A DNA stretch of 64,000 bases from positions 62,001 to 126,000 of the forward strand of contig ADNK01002325.1 of assembly GCA_000320545.1 (NCBI GenBank). The letters run 5' to 3'. Position numbers and translations under genes: made by a program. Each line of letters starts with the position of its first letter. Within the stretch, counting starts at the first letter, position 1. Below the pieces are notes generated by a model. The model worked only from the letters and a program-made list of their open reading frames with translations, made no database searches and was not told the origin of the DNA. Positions 24,419 to 38,320 of the stretch are shown here, piece by piece. Source of the DNA: Bigelowiella natans CCMP2755. Lineage: Eukaryota; Cercozoa; Chlorarachniophyceae.

Positions 24419-27127
24419 TTATTTTGTTTTTCTCTCTATGTCCTCATCATCGTCATCATCATATCGTACATCCTCGCTGAAGTAAACGTACTGACCCTCT
24501 TTATCTGTTTTTCCAGCAGGATGGCGACCGTTGTGTTTGGTTTCGTGATTATTATTACTAGTGCCGTGCATTAGCACAACTTCATGAACGGAAGGAGCTA
24601 ATTCAATATCCCTCCTCCTCCTTTCGCCCTTGTAGCTGATGCTGCTATCCCCCCCCAGTGATCGAGCATTTGAGTATGAGCTTCCTCCTCGTCGTCCTCC
24701 ATTACCCTCATAGCCAATTTGGATTCTAGGAGTGTAGCTCTTTCTCTCTATAGCAGCAAGTCTCCCCACATCGGGAGAGTGAAAGGATGATGACGGTATA
24801 GTAGTACTTGTTCCTATGGAAACTGCATCACCCCCCACCCCTCCCCTCTCTTTGGATTTATCGTTCTTCAAGGAAACTATGTCAGAAGGTTTGGCTGATT
24901 GATGGAAATGCTTACTACCATGAGGAGGAAGAGGAGGGGGAGGAGGGGGAGGAGGGAGGGGATGCAGATCGGGAGAGATTTGAGAGACAACAGCACGTGA
25001 AGATGGGCCATTATTCTCCTCCAATCTTAATGTATGATCAAACTTGTTATCATCAATGATATCATCGTCGTCGCCATCGATGATATCGCTATCTATGTGC
25101 TGCAGCTGCTGATTATGATGATGAGCAGGAGGAGAAGGAGGAGGAGGAGGATTCTGTGGAGATGTCGTTTGAATATCATCACCATCAATACGCAGCAGCA
25201 CTGGAATACTACTATCTTGGAGGATACCGTGAGGAAGCCATCTTACGTTCTCATCCATGCCATTCTTGATTCCAGTAGCTCCATTATTTTTCTTATCATT
25301 ACAACTTCGAAAGAGGAGGGGTACAAAGCATATCCGCACTTGCTGATACTTGAGAAAAGCGTCTCGAAGCCATCTCTGAATCGCTCTATCATTGTCAACG
25401 TCGTGCTCGTTGATAGCGACAATCTTCCATCCGACAGAAACGCCCTTCCGTTCTGCATTTGATCCCTTCTGGACCACAGTCACCAGAGAGTTGAAGAAGT
25501 AAAAACCGATCTTCGGCGTCGTGAATGTTACCACGATCTCGTCATTAGTTTTATGATGGTTGATCTTCCTCTTCTTCTTCTGTTTTATCGTACGTCCGTC
25601 ACTGTGGTGATTACCATCATCTTCAGGCCACGAGCAGCACCAGTAGCAGTGCCGCCACCACCATTGAGAATTGCTGTTTAGTCCTCCCCCCCCCCCCTCT
25701 TTGCTTCCGAAGGGAAGGAATAATGAGGCTGCCAGTATCAAGCAGCAAATGAGCCTGATGATCAAGTCGAAGAACCATGCGAGTAGTATCACCCAGACTA
25801 TTGTCCTGTTGTCTATCCTATGCCTTTGCTTCGCAATGAAGGATGACGACGACGATGATGATGATGATGAAAAGTAGACCATGCAAACGCAAGAAACAAT
25901 AACTACGCACATGCACACTGCCACTGAAAGAGCATCACTGAGCGTGAACTGCCTGTTATTTTTTGCCGTCTTAGCAAGTCCACAGCACACTAATTGCTCG
26001 TTTCTTGGAGACGTGGTCATGTGTTGATTTCTTTGATATCGTGGTGGTGATGACGATGCTGTTACTGACGACGTCACTGTTGTGCTCTTCCTCCTCCTCG
26101 TTGTTCTTGGAAGACTACTTCTCCTCCTACTAGATGATGATATTGTTTCTTCATCATCGATGTCTGCTACTCGCTCTGTTTCCGTTCCAACCACCAGATT
26201 CCTCCTCTTTCTACTGTCATCAGGATGATCATGATGATCATGACGATGATGATGTTGCATCATCGTTTCCATATCATCACCCTCCTCCTCCTCCTCCTTC
26301 TTCTTCTTCTTCTTCTTCTGATGTGGCCGCTGTTGCCTTGCCGCAGTTGTATTAAAATAATCATCGTCCTCATCGTCATCATCATCATCATCATTATCAT
26401 TATCATTGTCACCAGTAGCAGCAGCCGCAGTAGTAGCAGCGGTAGCAGTATCATCATCATCATCATTATCCTGACAGCTACTACTCCTATTGGTGGTGCT
26501 AGTATGATCTGAACATGAGTCGTGCCCAGCACCATTCTTATTCCTTATACTACTACTACACTTGACATCAGCAGCTTTATTAGCTCTCTCTCCTCCTCCT
26601 CCTCCTCCTCCTCCTCCTCCTCCTCCTTCTCTTCTATTATCAACGCTATGCTTGGTTTCATTATCACTGCGGCGGTAGTGCTTCTCCTCTTCCTCCTCTT
26701 CCTCATCCTCCTCCTCATCCTCCTCGATCATCCTTCTGGCGATTACTCTATCAGCACTGAATCCCCTTCCATTCCCCCCGCTTTCATCGGACAAAGCGCG
26801 TCGCTGCACGATGCGTCCTATTCTCGCATCATCAGGGTGTAATGATGATTGGGACCGACGGTCTTTGTGCTGGCTGTTGGTTCTGTTGCGCTGATGATGC
26901 TGCTGCTGCTGGTGATGGTAATGGTGTTGATGATGATGATGTCCTCGTAGACCGCTGGTGTTTTTGATGGTAGTAGTAGAGCTTCTCTTTACGGAAAAAG
27001 CGGCGTTTGAGTGGCTGATACGAGTGTTAGGGTCCTTCGAAGAGGAGGAGAACCTTTTGATAATATCACGTAGTTTGGGTTGTATATTGGAGACCAATTG
27101 ATAGAAGAGATAAAGAGAGAGAGAGAT

Positions 27128-27168
<41 letters not shown>

Positions 27169-30100
27169 CTCATAATACACTGCCACCATTACCATCACCA
27201 TTATCACCTGAGATCATGTGTGCTGGTAACCCTCAGCACCGAAGCGAGAAGCTTTTGCGTAACCCTTAGATGAGACCACGACAAAGACATCTCGAAATCG
27301 CTTGGGGAGCTCCTATCAAACATCTTGCGGAAGAGTCTCGAAAGCGGTAGCATGGCTAATGCTATGATAACAGCCCTCACTACGAGTCCGTCACTAAACG
27401 GTGGTGAGGCGTATACAGAAAGCGCAATGACAATAACTGTGGAGGAGAACAGGGTGGTGAAGAGTATCAACCACCGTTTCCATGACGTTAGATAATCGCC
27501 AGGATCACAAGTGAACACAGATGTCCACTCGTGTGAATGGCGCATCTTCCAGGAGAAGAAGAGAGCGAAAGCACCAATACTGCGTTGGCCAATGATAGCA
27601 AGCTTATTCAACCGAACGATTTGATACCAAAATCGGCGCGACACGAGCTCTCGATCGGTGAAACGGTCACTAGTATCAAGCTTTACCAGTAGCCATAGCG
27701 TTAGAGAGAACACCATAAACATCGTCGCCATCAGGATTATCAGTGAGTTGGAGAGAGAGAATCGGCGGTTGCTGTCGTCATCATTAGCATCATCACTGTC
27801 CTGCTCATTGACTCCAAAGAGCGAGGCCCCACTAAAAGCTGTAAGGTGTTCGCTTTCACACGCGATTACTCGGACTTGGTAGGTGGATGGGGATGATGAT
27901 GATGATCGAGAGAAAGAGGGTGAGGATGACACAGTTGTGATACCTGTGGCGATGATGTTGGAGGAGATGTTGATCGAAAAGTTATTTCCTAAAAAACGTA
28001 AACCTGATCCAGGATCGAAGCTTGACACCCATCTCTGCTGCACAACATCGAAAAACTGACAGGCATTTGAGTTGATGCTGCTGCTGGTGCTGCTGATGAT
28101 CCTCGTGCTTGATTCAGCAGCCGTTATGGTAGAGGTAGTAGTTGGTATCTCCAGTCGGAAGGGAATAGGTGACTTCGTGATTTTCAAAGGGATAGCTGCA
28201 TTTGGTTCTCTGAGTTGTACGGCATAAACGCCGGTCGTGACATTTCCCTGATATGTCGGGAGCGAGGAGTAGAAGCTGACAATATCTCGGTCCCCACCTC
28301 CTGTGATGTTACGTCTTAACCGAAATCGAGTTCCAATAGAGCCTTCGAGGAAGTACTGCCCTCCAGCCGCCGTAGCAGCGGAGATACGGTGCGAGAGAAG
28401 TACAAAGACGTTTTTGTCTTCTTCCCCTTTCTTTCTGCTCACTGCCACGACCTCCGTTGGAAATTCATCTGCAAGGCTTCCTCGAAGCAGGTGAGAAGCA
28501 ATGGTGAGAGCTGCGGTCTCAATCTGAGCAGAACCAGAGCCACGTTCCTCTGCCTCATCAGCTATGTTGATAAGACCTTGAAGGCTAAGCAACACACCGA
28601 GCAGTTGGATATGCGCGTCAGCGCTGATAGGGGGCTGATTATCATCATCGTCGAGGAGGAGAATTGACTGCACACTACGTATCACAATGCTGCGTGTGGA
28701 ACGAGGAAGATCTTCAGGCTCCACAACGCTAGTAGTAGCTTCGAAAAGGAAATAAGCCGCAGTCTCAAAGATACCTCTTACGACTGCACCGCCCAATTCC
28801 CTTGCTTTCACCATTAAGTAGCTCTCAATCACGTCTAAAAACGCACTACGTAGTTGTCGAGTCTCGAATCGAAGGTCATCGTCAACGCTCACTTCTCCGC
28901 CTCCCGACCCATCTGCGATTACGCCTATCTGCTGGATACTTGACAAGATCGCTTGCAGCAGCACACTCGCTGTCCAGAGTTCTCCGTTAGTAATCTGGTC
29001 GGTAGCTTGCATGAGCTTCTGTGTAGCATTGAAACTACTACGCGTTTTGTTCACTTCGGCATAGAAGCTATACGTGGTCTCGGCGCCGAGCACATCGTAC
29101 ACCTTAGCCGCCAAGAAGATACGCGGGTTTGTTGCATCATTTGTATCAGCAGCAGGGTTGTGCACAGCAGCACTAGGAGGTAAGATTGTGTAAAGGGTAC
29201 TAGTGAGCTGCAGAGGAGATATATTGAATGCAGTCGTCGCTGAGCTTATCTGGAATAGGTATTTTAATGGTAGATCACCCTCAGGATCAGAGAAGTTGGC
29301 ACATTCTATCAAGTAAAGAGTTTCGAGGGCCTGGCCCCCTCCTCCCCCTTCGGGACTACTCACTGAGCAGTTTCCTGAAGTTGGAGGTTGGTTTGTGAGG
29401 AAGGCAATTCTTGATCGCCCTGTGACTATTGTTCCAGCTGCCCCTGCTGCTGCTGCTGCTGCTGCTGTCACTTCGACATGAAACTCGTAGAAAACCCCAG
29501 CTATCAGCACATTAGGAGCTAAGACGAGATTCTTTGTGTTTATATCGGTCAGCAGGACTCCAGGGGCTGAGAGATTGAGAGGAGGAGCATAGTTACCCCC
29601 TCCCCCTTCTCTTTGGATAACTGACCACTGGTAGGATAATGTGGTGGTGGTCGCTGCCGCATCTACTCTGTTCTGGCCAAGAACAGCAAACGAGGAGATA
29701 GTAAGACGCTCATTTGTGTTGTGACGAGGAGTAGTAGAAGATGTCATAGAGGTAGTAGTAGTAGTAGTATTAGTACCCAAAGAAACTACGATTACATCAG
29801 CTGCCATTGCCTCGAGCAGTTGAAACGTTGATGAGTTCCTGGCCATACCGTTGATCGCTATTCCCACGATCGTGACCTCGACCTTGTACACACGCTCAGG
29901 CATTAATATACTGCTCTTAAACGAAAACACGGGAAGCGTTGCTATCTCTCCAGTTGAAACGAGCTGCATGGCCGTAAGATCCATCAGAGTCCAAAGATAA
30001 CGGAGGTAGCTGCTGCTATTGCTGCTGTTTGTGTTGTTTGTAGTAGCGGGGTCATAAGAATGCGAAGCATCAAAGCTAAGCGATGTGTCGTAGGTTGGGT

Positions 30101-32559
30101 TGCTGCTGTAGGAGGGCACTTCCAACGTAACGTTTTCTCCTCCACGAATAATGGCGACCACCGGCTCTATTGGTACCTGCACCACGAAGCTCCTGTTTGT
30201 CTCTGAGATAATAGCAACTCCATCCTGGAGAAGTTGGGCATGGAAGTTGAACACGTAGACACTACCCATCGTCAATACGTTGCCTGGGACTGATAGCGTA
30301 AACGACTTCGGATTGGAAATCACTATAGACTCATTTGTGATCTCCGAACGAAATTCTTCAGCTTGATGAGACAGGCTGCTACTCGATGGGAATGCTTGTT
30401 CCCAAGTACCCTTCCATGAGAATCCGTTGGACGTTGAACCGACAATACAGGACGATTCTGAGACCCTCACCGCAATCAACAGGGACTTACCCCTTGGGCA
30501 GAAAGACACAACAGGCTTCGAAGCGGTGAGCAATACCTCATCACTGCGAGAGATGTGCAGCGATGCGTTGGCTTGCTGCCCAACCCAGTTGATAACCCTC
30601 ACAAACAAGATATAGCTTCCGACAGGTATGTGACTGGAGGGAATGATAAGCGAGGTTGTATTCACAGCTTCCACAGTCTCGTTGAGCTGCGACAATTCAT
30701 AGCCCAGGACAGAAGAGGACGGGAATTCACCTGTGAGACTCCACGAAATTCTGCTCTGTTGATTACGCCCTTTGCACAGTTTGTCGTTGCAAATCACTGC
30801 TCGGAGTTGAAGGCTGAGGTCACAAGGCCCAACATCAGATTCTCCAATGATACTTACCACTAAAGGGGTAGGATTATCGGGTGGAAGAAGCACCACTGGG
30901 AGGGTTCTCCCAGTTACCCTCCCCCCGCTAGTTATTTCTGTGACCTGTATTACGTCAAAAGGTAGGATTGTGGCACTGTCGTCATCGAGCTGGACCCAAA
31001 AATGGGCTTCTTTGTTTGCTAGGTATGAGCATCTTGGTGAGTCGCCTAGAAGTGCAAGCGTGGAAGGAGCGATAACTTCGGCACATGAGACGATGTTGCT
31101 GCTATTGTTGCCAAGAGTTGGTAAAGGGATTGTGAAGTTGATCTGATTAAGAGAAAGAAGAGTTGTTAATGTGGATAATCAAAGAGGACAAAAATCAAAA
31201 AAGAAATATCAGGGGAATTGACATTGAAAAACGATGGAAAGGACGAAGGGCTTATTGTGTCTGTTGTTTCTAAATTACACAACACTTTTTAATTCCCTAC
31301 TACCGACCACAAATGATCTCAAGTTGTCGTTGATTTTTGCCAGAATCGGTATCGGTATCGCTTCTGAGGGAGCTGCGGTGGGAGTAACTGTTTTGGGAGA
31401 CAGAGTCGCGGGGCTCGCTGCATTGAAAGAAATCGCAGGAGAGGGGGATAAAGACGAAAATAAATGCAAATCATGAGTACGATAAATTGTAGGAGTGGGT
31501 AATTGAAACCGGGAAGACTAACTATTACCAGAGTTGTGACCGCTTACTAAACATTCTTACAAAAAATTCGCTAAACTTTTACAACACAAGCTTATATCTC
31601 TATCACTAACGTATCCTCGTATATATGCCTAAATCACTTAAATCATGACTTTCCTGTCACTACAACCAACTAATACTACTTCCTGCTGCTACTACTACTG
31701 CTGCCATCGCGAACGCACATGTTTGTGGGCTCATTGTTGGAGAATAGGAAGGTGATGAGCTTGGGGAAAAAGACATAGGAGTCGGCACGCAAGTTGTCGG
31801 TGAAATCGTGGGCTCCGAAGTCTCAACATAGTTTGCAATTGAGTGGAAGTTTATTCGAGATATCAAATTGTTTCCAGCTTCCTCGGATAGCTCTGTATAA
31901 GGAGGCTTCACCTGCTGCGACAGGAATCGGGTAACTCTCAACGGAGCTCCTCCACAGACAGTACTACTAACATTTGGAGTAATTCCGTAGCTCATTCTCT
32001 TTGGCACTTCCCCGCGATAACCAAGTACGCCGATGTAATCACCTCGCTGTACGTGAAGATCCGTGTAAATCATTTGGACAGATGCATTCGCCGTAACCGC
32101 CAGAAGTACTTCCACATCCGTGTTAGGATTACTGATATTTGTGTTATCTGGAAACTGCTCGAAGGTTTTATTTTTACTGCGAAAGATGTAGGCACTCTGG
32201 GAGTCAGACTCTGAGCCGTTTATACCTAATACCTGAAGGCTGGTGATCTTAAAACTGCATGGGGCACGGAAGGAGTAGCCACGTGGCCCTGCGGTATGTA
32301 CCAAATAGTCTGTCTGTTCCCCAACAAGGAACTGGCCCGAAAGGGATGGAGACAGGGTGATGATCGGCGCTGCGGAAGGTGAGGCCGACGGTATGGGGGA
32401 TGGCGCAGAAGTCAACGGGAACTGGGAAGGACTCTGCATTTTTGCAAATCGCATCAGAACATTTTATACTTCGAAAATTTAAATTGGAAAAAAGATATCA
32501 ACCGTCGTAACTCCGTTTGCCGCTCCACACACCAAGAGTAAAAATGCAGCAGTCAACAT
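24419..32559 (-). CDS. Polycystin-1-like REJ/GPS membrane protein
   Basis: Predicted secreted-then-membrane protein. The Met at 32559 opens a signal peptide (MLTAAFLLLVCGAANG). The next exon (~32415-31700) has an unnamed beta-rich domain with YSFRAPCSFKITSLQVLGIN and VQRGDYIGVLGYRGEVPKRM, then a Ser/Pro/Thr stalk (FSPSSSPSYSPTMSPQT). A donor at that Thr joins in phase to SPATLSPKTVTPTAAPSEAI (~31418). A ~3.9 kb exon (31144-27211) holds an extracellular REJ-type region with many N-glycosylation sites. It then shows a GPS-like autoproteolysis motif (CQFFDVVQQRW...CESEHLTAFSG, ~27830) and a first membrane span (LIILMATMFMVFSLTLWLLV). HSHEWTSVFTCDPGDYLTSW and a further span follow, a layout typical of polycystin-1 relatives. 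The 27097-24419 part adds more spans (IVWVILLAWFFDLIIRLICC), a PDZ-like segment (GSNAERKGVSVGWKIVAINE) and acidic, Ser and His runs. The 5' and 3' parts could be separate genes. Confidence 0.7.
26580..26630. repeat. (TCC)n repeat within coding sequence
   Basis: A TCC run on the plus strand encodes a poly-Gly stretch (about 14 residues) of the polycystin-like protein on the minus strand. Neighbouring TCC/TTC blocks encode poly-Glu and poly-Lys. Confidence 0.8.
27116..27165. repeat. (GA)n microsatellite at an exon border
   Basis: A GA run, CT on the sense strand, lies between the big REJ exon (donor at ~27211) and the next exon of the polycystin-like gene. It probably acts as intronic pyrimidine tract, though one frame reads it as a Ser-Leu repeat. 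Confidence 0.85.
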
Positions 32560-32914
32560 CGAGGTTGATGCCTCGAGGCTGGAAATCGCGATGATGAGAT
32601 CTGTATGTCATCGAAAGTGAAAGTTTGGTCTAATACGAGCATGCATGACCTAGATATAACTTTAATGAAGAGAGATCCGATGAAAGGTACAACGCCTCAG
32701 AAAGAACAAACCTTCCTCCCCCTCTCGACTTAAAAACTAGCTGTCAGTACTTCAACCCCAAAATTCAGATGTAAGTTTGCCGGAAAGAGTTCACTCAAAG
32801 AGTAAATACAGGAGAATTTTTTCTTCGATGGCTCAAAAATGTTGTCGTTCGACCCAAAAAGATACCTGTGGCGAGTTCAGTTGCATCAGAAAGAGAACAT
32901 TTTGACATTTTATC

Positions 32915-33476
32915 TCAAAAGATGCAGCCCCAGTGGACGCAACCCGCGAATACAGGCCTGTACTCAGAAAAAAACAAGCTATAACTGGACAGCGACAGAG
33001 ATCTATGTCTGTCGTATTTTCCCGCTGAAGAGAGTTTGATAATTTTGTCAGCTCTCGAAATTCCCATCGCGCGTCTGATGGGGTACAAGCTTTGAGAGAT
33101 GGAATCATCCATACGTAATGTCGTGTCGCATGCATAAAATGTAAGGGAATTTAGGTAAGATGGGAGCAGTACCTTCCTTTTTCTCCTGCAAGAATACCAC
33201 CAACAATTGCTCCGTGTGCTCGCAGCTGTAGAGCGAAGGTTCGTTTTAGCAAAATCAAGTAACTCTCCTTGTCGCAAAGATTGTACCTCTGGCGAAAAGT
33301 TAGGTAAGAATGTAGCGGTATTTTCATGATATTCGGGTAATTTTGATGTCGCAGGTGAGAGCTCCCAGGTCGACTTCGACCAGAACCCAATGAATGAATC
33401 GGAAATGGAGGGAGGGGAGGGAGGGAGGAGGAAGAGCTGGACGCACCACCATACTGTCTACCCTCTTAAGCTTCAT
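32915..33476 (-). CDS. Possible small two- or three-exon gene, unrecognised
   Basis: Weak call. A Met at 33476 (MKLKR) joins in phase, across a GTAGAC...CGCCAG intron, to RYNLCDKESYLILLKRTFAL and QLRAHGAIVGGILAGEKG (~33290-33170), which ends at a plausible donor AAG|GTACTG. A following exon (~33085-32915) would give AMGISRADKIIKLSSAGKYD and a stop. The RAHGAIVGGILAG stretch faintly recalls the HIG1 mitochondrial domain, but I cannot claim the family. It may be noise. Confidence 0.25.
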
Positions 33477-34078
33477 CAAAACGACGCGTCACGTTTTGAT
33501 TGATTTGCAGCTATAACACGAGAATCAGATGATTTGCACGGAATTACATTGTTTTATGCAACTCTTGGCGCTTTTTCGGATGGAATACATCTATTGATGC
33601 GCCTTCAATTATCTTTCAAACAAGAAAAACTGTGTATTTTAAATTAGGCTTACAAGGTCTTCATGGAAAATTCAAGGACAGAAAATTCAAGGACAGAGGA
33701 TCATCGTGGCGATGTCAAATGGTCACCAATTTCTTCAAATCTTTATGATCTCGGCATCAGCTTGATGGTCATATCAATTGTTACTTCAGGGAATAATAAG
33801 GGGGGGTTGCAACTCAAATTTGGCTTCCTTGTCAACAAATAATGAAGATAATCGTCACCAGAATGTCCGAAAACATCTTAGTAGTTATTCGGTATGTTGA
33901 ATAAGATAGTTGGTCCAACAAATGTATTAGTGTAAGAGTTAACAATGGTGGCTATAGGTTTGTCTTACATGTTCCATGCCAACGCGAACGCTCTGTCCAG
34001 CACACTACCTTGATACACTACCATGATCTATTCCAATAAAATGTTGTTGTCGTCTGAGATTGATGTCTTCCTTACAGC
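33477..34078. promoter_or_regulatory. 5' intergenic region before the zinc-finger gene
   Basis: No clear gene is seen. It should include the zinc-finger promoter and possibly its first exon, since the first supported exon at 34079 begins after an acceptor. A 15-base unit (GAAAATTCAAGGACA) is repeated twice in tandem at ~33666-33695. Confidence 0.35.
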
Positions 34079-34285
34079 TGGTGAATTTGCACATCGCCCT
34101 TGAGGAAACAGGAGCTCTTAGGCGACCTGTCCTTGAGCAACCAAGTTGGCTAGAACTCGAAACCGACGCAGAAGAAGCGATGGTATGAATATGTGTAATT
34201 TAATTGTGTTGTGTAACAGCATGTATACATATTTGAATCGTTCTCTCTCTCTCACTTCTCTCTTTCCCTCCCCCTGCTACCTAAT

Positions 34286-34323
<38 letters not shown>

Positions 34324-36130
34324 CACACACCCATTTGCGCGCAAGTGTATATGTATGTGTGTATGTGTGTGAGTGTGTGTTGTATAATTAATACGTATTA
34401 TTTTGCGTATTACTCGAATAGAACAGTGAGAGTCCTTTCGGTAGTACTACTTTTGTATGCATTGAATGATGATCGATTCTCGGGTCTACCTTTGTTTCAA
34501 TGCCCTCTTCCTTTCAGCTAAGCGGAAAGAGGCATGCATGTAAGCGTTGCTCTCAACGCATATACTTCAAATCACGTCGTGAGCTGAAGCAGCACATGCA
34601 AGACAGCCATGGGACTGAAGGGACGCACATCTCCAAATCGAAGCATATCTTGAAGTGCAATCACGTAAAATATATTACAAGACGTTATGATGTGTTTGTG
34701 CGGTTGGGTTCTTATCATCATCATTATCTTCTTCATCATCTTCATCTTCATATTCTTCTTTGTATTTTTCCCCGAAATGATCTCGGACGTTGTTGCTGTC
34801 GTTGTCGCTGTTACCAGTGCCAGGCCCCATTTGCCAACTTACAAGCTTTGCGTGTGCATTTACGGTTGCATGCGGACAGAATTCCATTCTTATGTCTCAA
34901 GGTTAGAAGCGTTGTGTGGGTGTGTAAAGGGGGGGGGAGACGGATGAGGATACGTAGCTATTTTCCATTTCTCATTGACCACGAAATCTAAATCAGTTAT
35001 CATTAAAGAGAAGAGACATCATCCTTTCTTCTCCTTCCTAGCCTCATTTTTGTTGTCTGAATATACTCTCCATGTGCAATGATGATCATCGACTGCTGGT
35101 GCTCGGAATATCCCTCCTCCTCCTCCCCGTCCTTCTTCTACTACTACTACTACTGCTGCTGCTACAAATGTTACTACAACTGCTCATTTCTGGGAGCAGT
35201 GTGGAAAGAGCTTCAATCAGAGATACAATCTTAAGGTTAGTTGCTTTGTGCGTACATATATCATCATCATCATCAACAACAACAACAACAACATCGCATA
35301 TTATCCATCTGAACCCCCTCCCTCATCGTAATACAAAGGTTCTTAACATCTCTCTTCTCTTTCTTCTTTCTCGTTTCATTGCTTGCTGCTACTACCACTA
35401 CCACAGATGCACATGCGGCTGCACACGGGTGAATTGTACCGATGTCCTGTTTGCAACGCTACGTTCAACATCAAAGCCAACTTCGAGTAAGCACCACCAC
35501 CTTTATAATATACATGAATTGCTCGCTTTTATGTCTACTGTCCTTTCATCATCACCCTCTTCTTCTTTCTCTTTGTCTTTACTTTCTCTATTTTTTTGTT
35601 CCTTCTCATCCTCTTCTTCGTAGTAATTGCTACTATTGATTCCCGTCTTTTATTTCCTTATCCATATTCCTCCCTCCCCCCCCCCCCCCTTTTCTCTCTC
35701 TCCCTCCTTCAATATCTCGTCACCATGCTGATCAGGCGGCACATGGGTTCTCACGAAAACAAACGCAGCTTTGTGTGTACGGAGTGCGGCCGCCCATTTC
35801 TTGCTCGCCATCACCTTGAGGTGGGAAGTAATCGTCAGTTGTTGTTTCAACGACGCTTCTTCTTCTTAATGATACTATCATCACAGTGGAGGCTAGATGT
35901 ACTGCATCCACACGAAATTGCCGACTCATTATGATGCTGGCTGTGTGGTGTTTCTACTACTATTACTACTATTACTACTACTACTACTACTACTACTACT
36001 ACAGGCACATATGGTGACGCACACTGGAGCACCAGCAAACTATAAATGCTCATTCTGTCCGTCAAAGTACCATCTTAAAAGTAAGTGTAAAGACCGATCA
36101 ATCGGCGCAGAATAACCAAGGCATTAATTC

Positions 36131-36169
<39 letters not shown>

Positions 36170-38287
36170 TGTAAGCTAGACAAGGATATCTTTCTTCTCA
36201 AAATGTTGGTTTGTTGTTGTTCCTTCTCCCTCCTCCAGATAACCTAGCACGGCACGTACGCATTGTGCATAGAGATCGTGTTCTGACCGTCACAAAGGCC
36301 GAACAAATGAAGACAAAATGCACAATCTGCAACAGAACCTTTAGCTCTAATTATACAGCACAACGGTATATGCAACGCGCTTACATACACATCTATACAT
36401 TTGAACCAATCAATCAATCAATCAATCAATCAGGCATATTGCCCGCGTCCACAAAGACGTCAAGCACCTCTGTCCGTACTGTTTCCGGTTAGCCGCTCTT
36501 TTCACACAACAATAAGACGATTACAACGCAGTGGTGGAGATGGTGGCAAGCGAAATCATATATTTTTCATTTCCACGTGACTTACTTCTTCCTCGTTGCT
36601 GTTTTAGGGAGTTTGATTCAAATACTGCGGTGTTGAAGCATAGTGCAATTGTTCATCATGAGGAGATGGCCCTCTTTGCTGGCAACAATCAGAACACTCC
36701 CAACCTGACGAGGAACTTCAAGTGTGCGTTGTGTGAGACTGCATTCACTACCAAAAGTACTAATAGCATTTACAGTTGAGGGGAGAAGAAGAAGAAGATG
36801 ATGATGATGATGATAATGATGATGGTTGGCTGCAATCAATACAATTTCAAAATTGAAGGAAAGAAGAGGAGGAGGAGGAGGAGGAGGAGGAGGAGTTGGG
36901 AAAGTCCTTTTGAACAGCAGCTATGAATATGGATGATGATGATGATGATGATGACGTTGATGATAAATTGACATGTCCACACACCATGTTTTGCCTCTCC
37001 TCAGCAAACCTTAACCGGCACGTGCAAAGTAAGCACAGCGGGAAAAAACAGCATGTTTGCCCTACCTGTGGCAACGAATACGCAAGGAAGGACACGTTGG
37101 AGCTGCATATTCGTGCGGTGCATCAAGGAAAAGATCCCAGCTACAAATGCTCTCTATGTACTACTACTACTACTGCTGCTGCTATGTGTGCGTCGATGTA
37201 TTGAGAGAAATGATCATATTTGAATAGTATATTTGTTGTTGGAGCAGCAAACAATAATATAATGTGCGGTAGGAAATGGCAGAGAAAGGAGGAAGAATCC
37301 TCCCTCCCATCCCCCTCCTCCTCCTCATTCCCCACACAGCACTTATCTCCACTGGTTCTTCACTATTGCTACTACTACTTTTACCATCATTACAGGCAGT
37401 CGAAAGGTGTTCACAAGGCTGGATCTTAGTAATCACATGCGACTGCATAAGGGTTGTGTCGATTTCTACAGAGAACACAATAGAAGAAGAAGAAGAAGAA
37501 GAAGAAGAAGAAGAAAAAGAAGGAGGAGGAGGAGGAGGAAGAGAAAGTGGTTCCGGGACAGAGAAGAATTAAACCGATGGAACACTAATCAGGGGGGGGG
37601 GACGATGATGTTAACACTATCATTCTTCGTCATGGTTCTGATAATACCTTAACTCAGGAGAGCATCCGTATAGTTGTGAGATTTGCGGTGCTGTCTTCGT
37701 GCAGGTGGCCTCGCGTATAACCTATAATCCCTTCTATGCCCATCGTGATCTTATGGAGGAAAGGGGGGGGGGGCGATAAGTCCTATTGCGCAAAGAAACT
37801 CAGCACAAATACGCACAATCATACACGTCTACACATAAACATGATGGAGATAATGACACAACAAATTCGCCGCCGTGTTTGTTCTCACGTTTTCCTTCTC
37901 CTCCTCCTCCTCCTTCTTTTTGCTGTCCGCAGAAAGGAAACCTGAAGCGCCATATGGTACTGCACTCGGGGAATAAAAATGATCATGTGTGTGATATCTG
38001 CAGCAGAGGATTCGTTTTGAAGGTGGTGCTATATTGGTAGTGGTTGGGAGGGGGAGGGAGGAGAAGAAAGGAGGATGTAAGATATCCTCAATCTATGAAT
38101 TTTCCTTTCTTTTTCCCCTCGAGAATGGGTGGCTGTTTGTGGTATAATGATTTGCTTCGTCGTCTGTAAATATTAGTCGTATCTCGATGCTCATAAGTCA
38201 AAGATGCATCCAGAACTGCGTGAATTTAAGTGTACGATGGTAGGGAAATCATAACGTGTGTATGAAAGTATAAACGTCCCCCCCCCC

Positions 38288-38320
<33 letters not shown>

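Noticed and set aside
26989-27207. Ser-Leu repeat frame at the polycystin exon border
   Set aside because: The SLSLSL run is a CT microsatellite read as protein. A donor at ~27211 makes it more likely intronic.
31660-32559. Stand-alone GPI-anchored secreted protein ending in a hydrophobic tail
   Set aside because: The tail (AFAMAAVVVAAGSSISWL) does look GPI-like. However, an in-phase donor before it continues the S/P/T stalk into the REJ gene, which otherwise lacks a signal peptide. Kept as an alternative, not the main call.
35072-35623. 183-codon plus-strand frame in the zinc-finger gene
   Set aside because: It reads mostly through introns. The true exons inside it (finger 3 and 4 parts) use another frame and end at clear GT donors.
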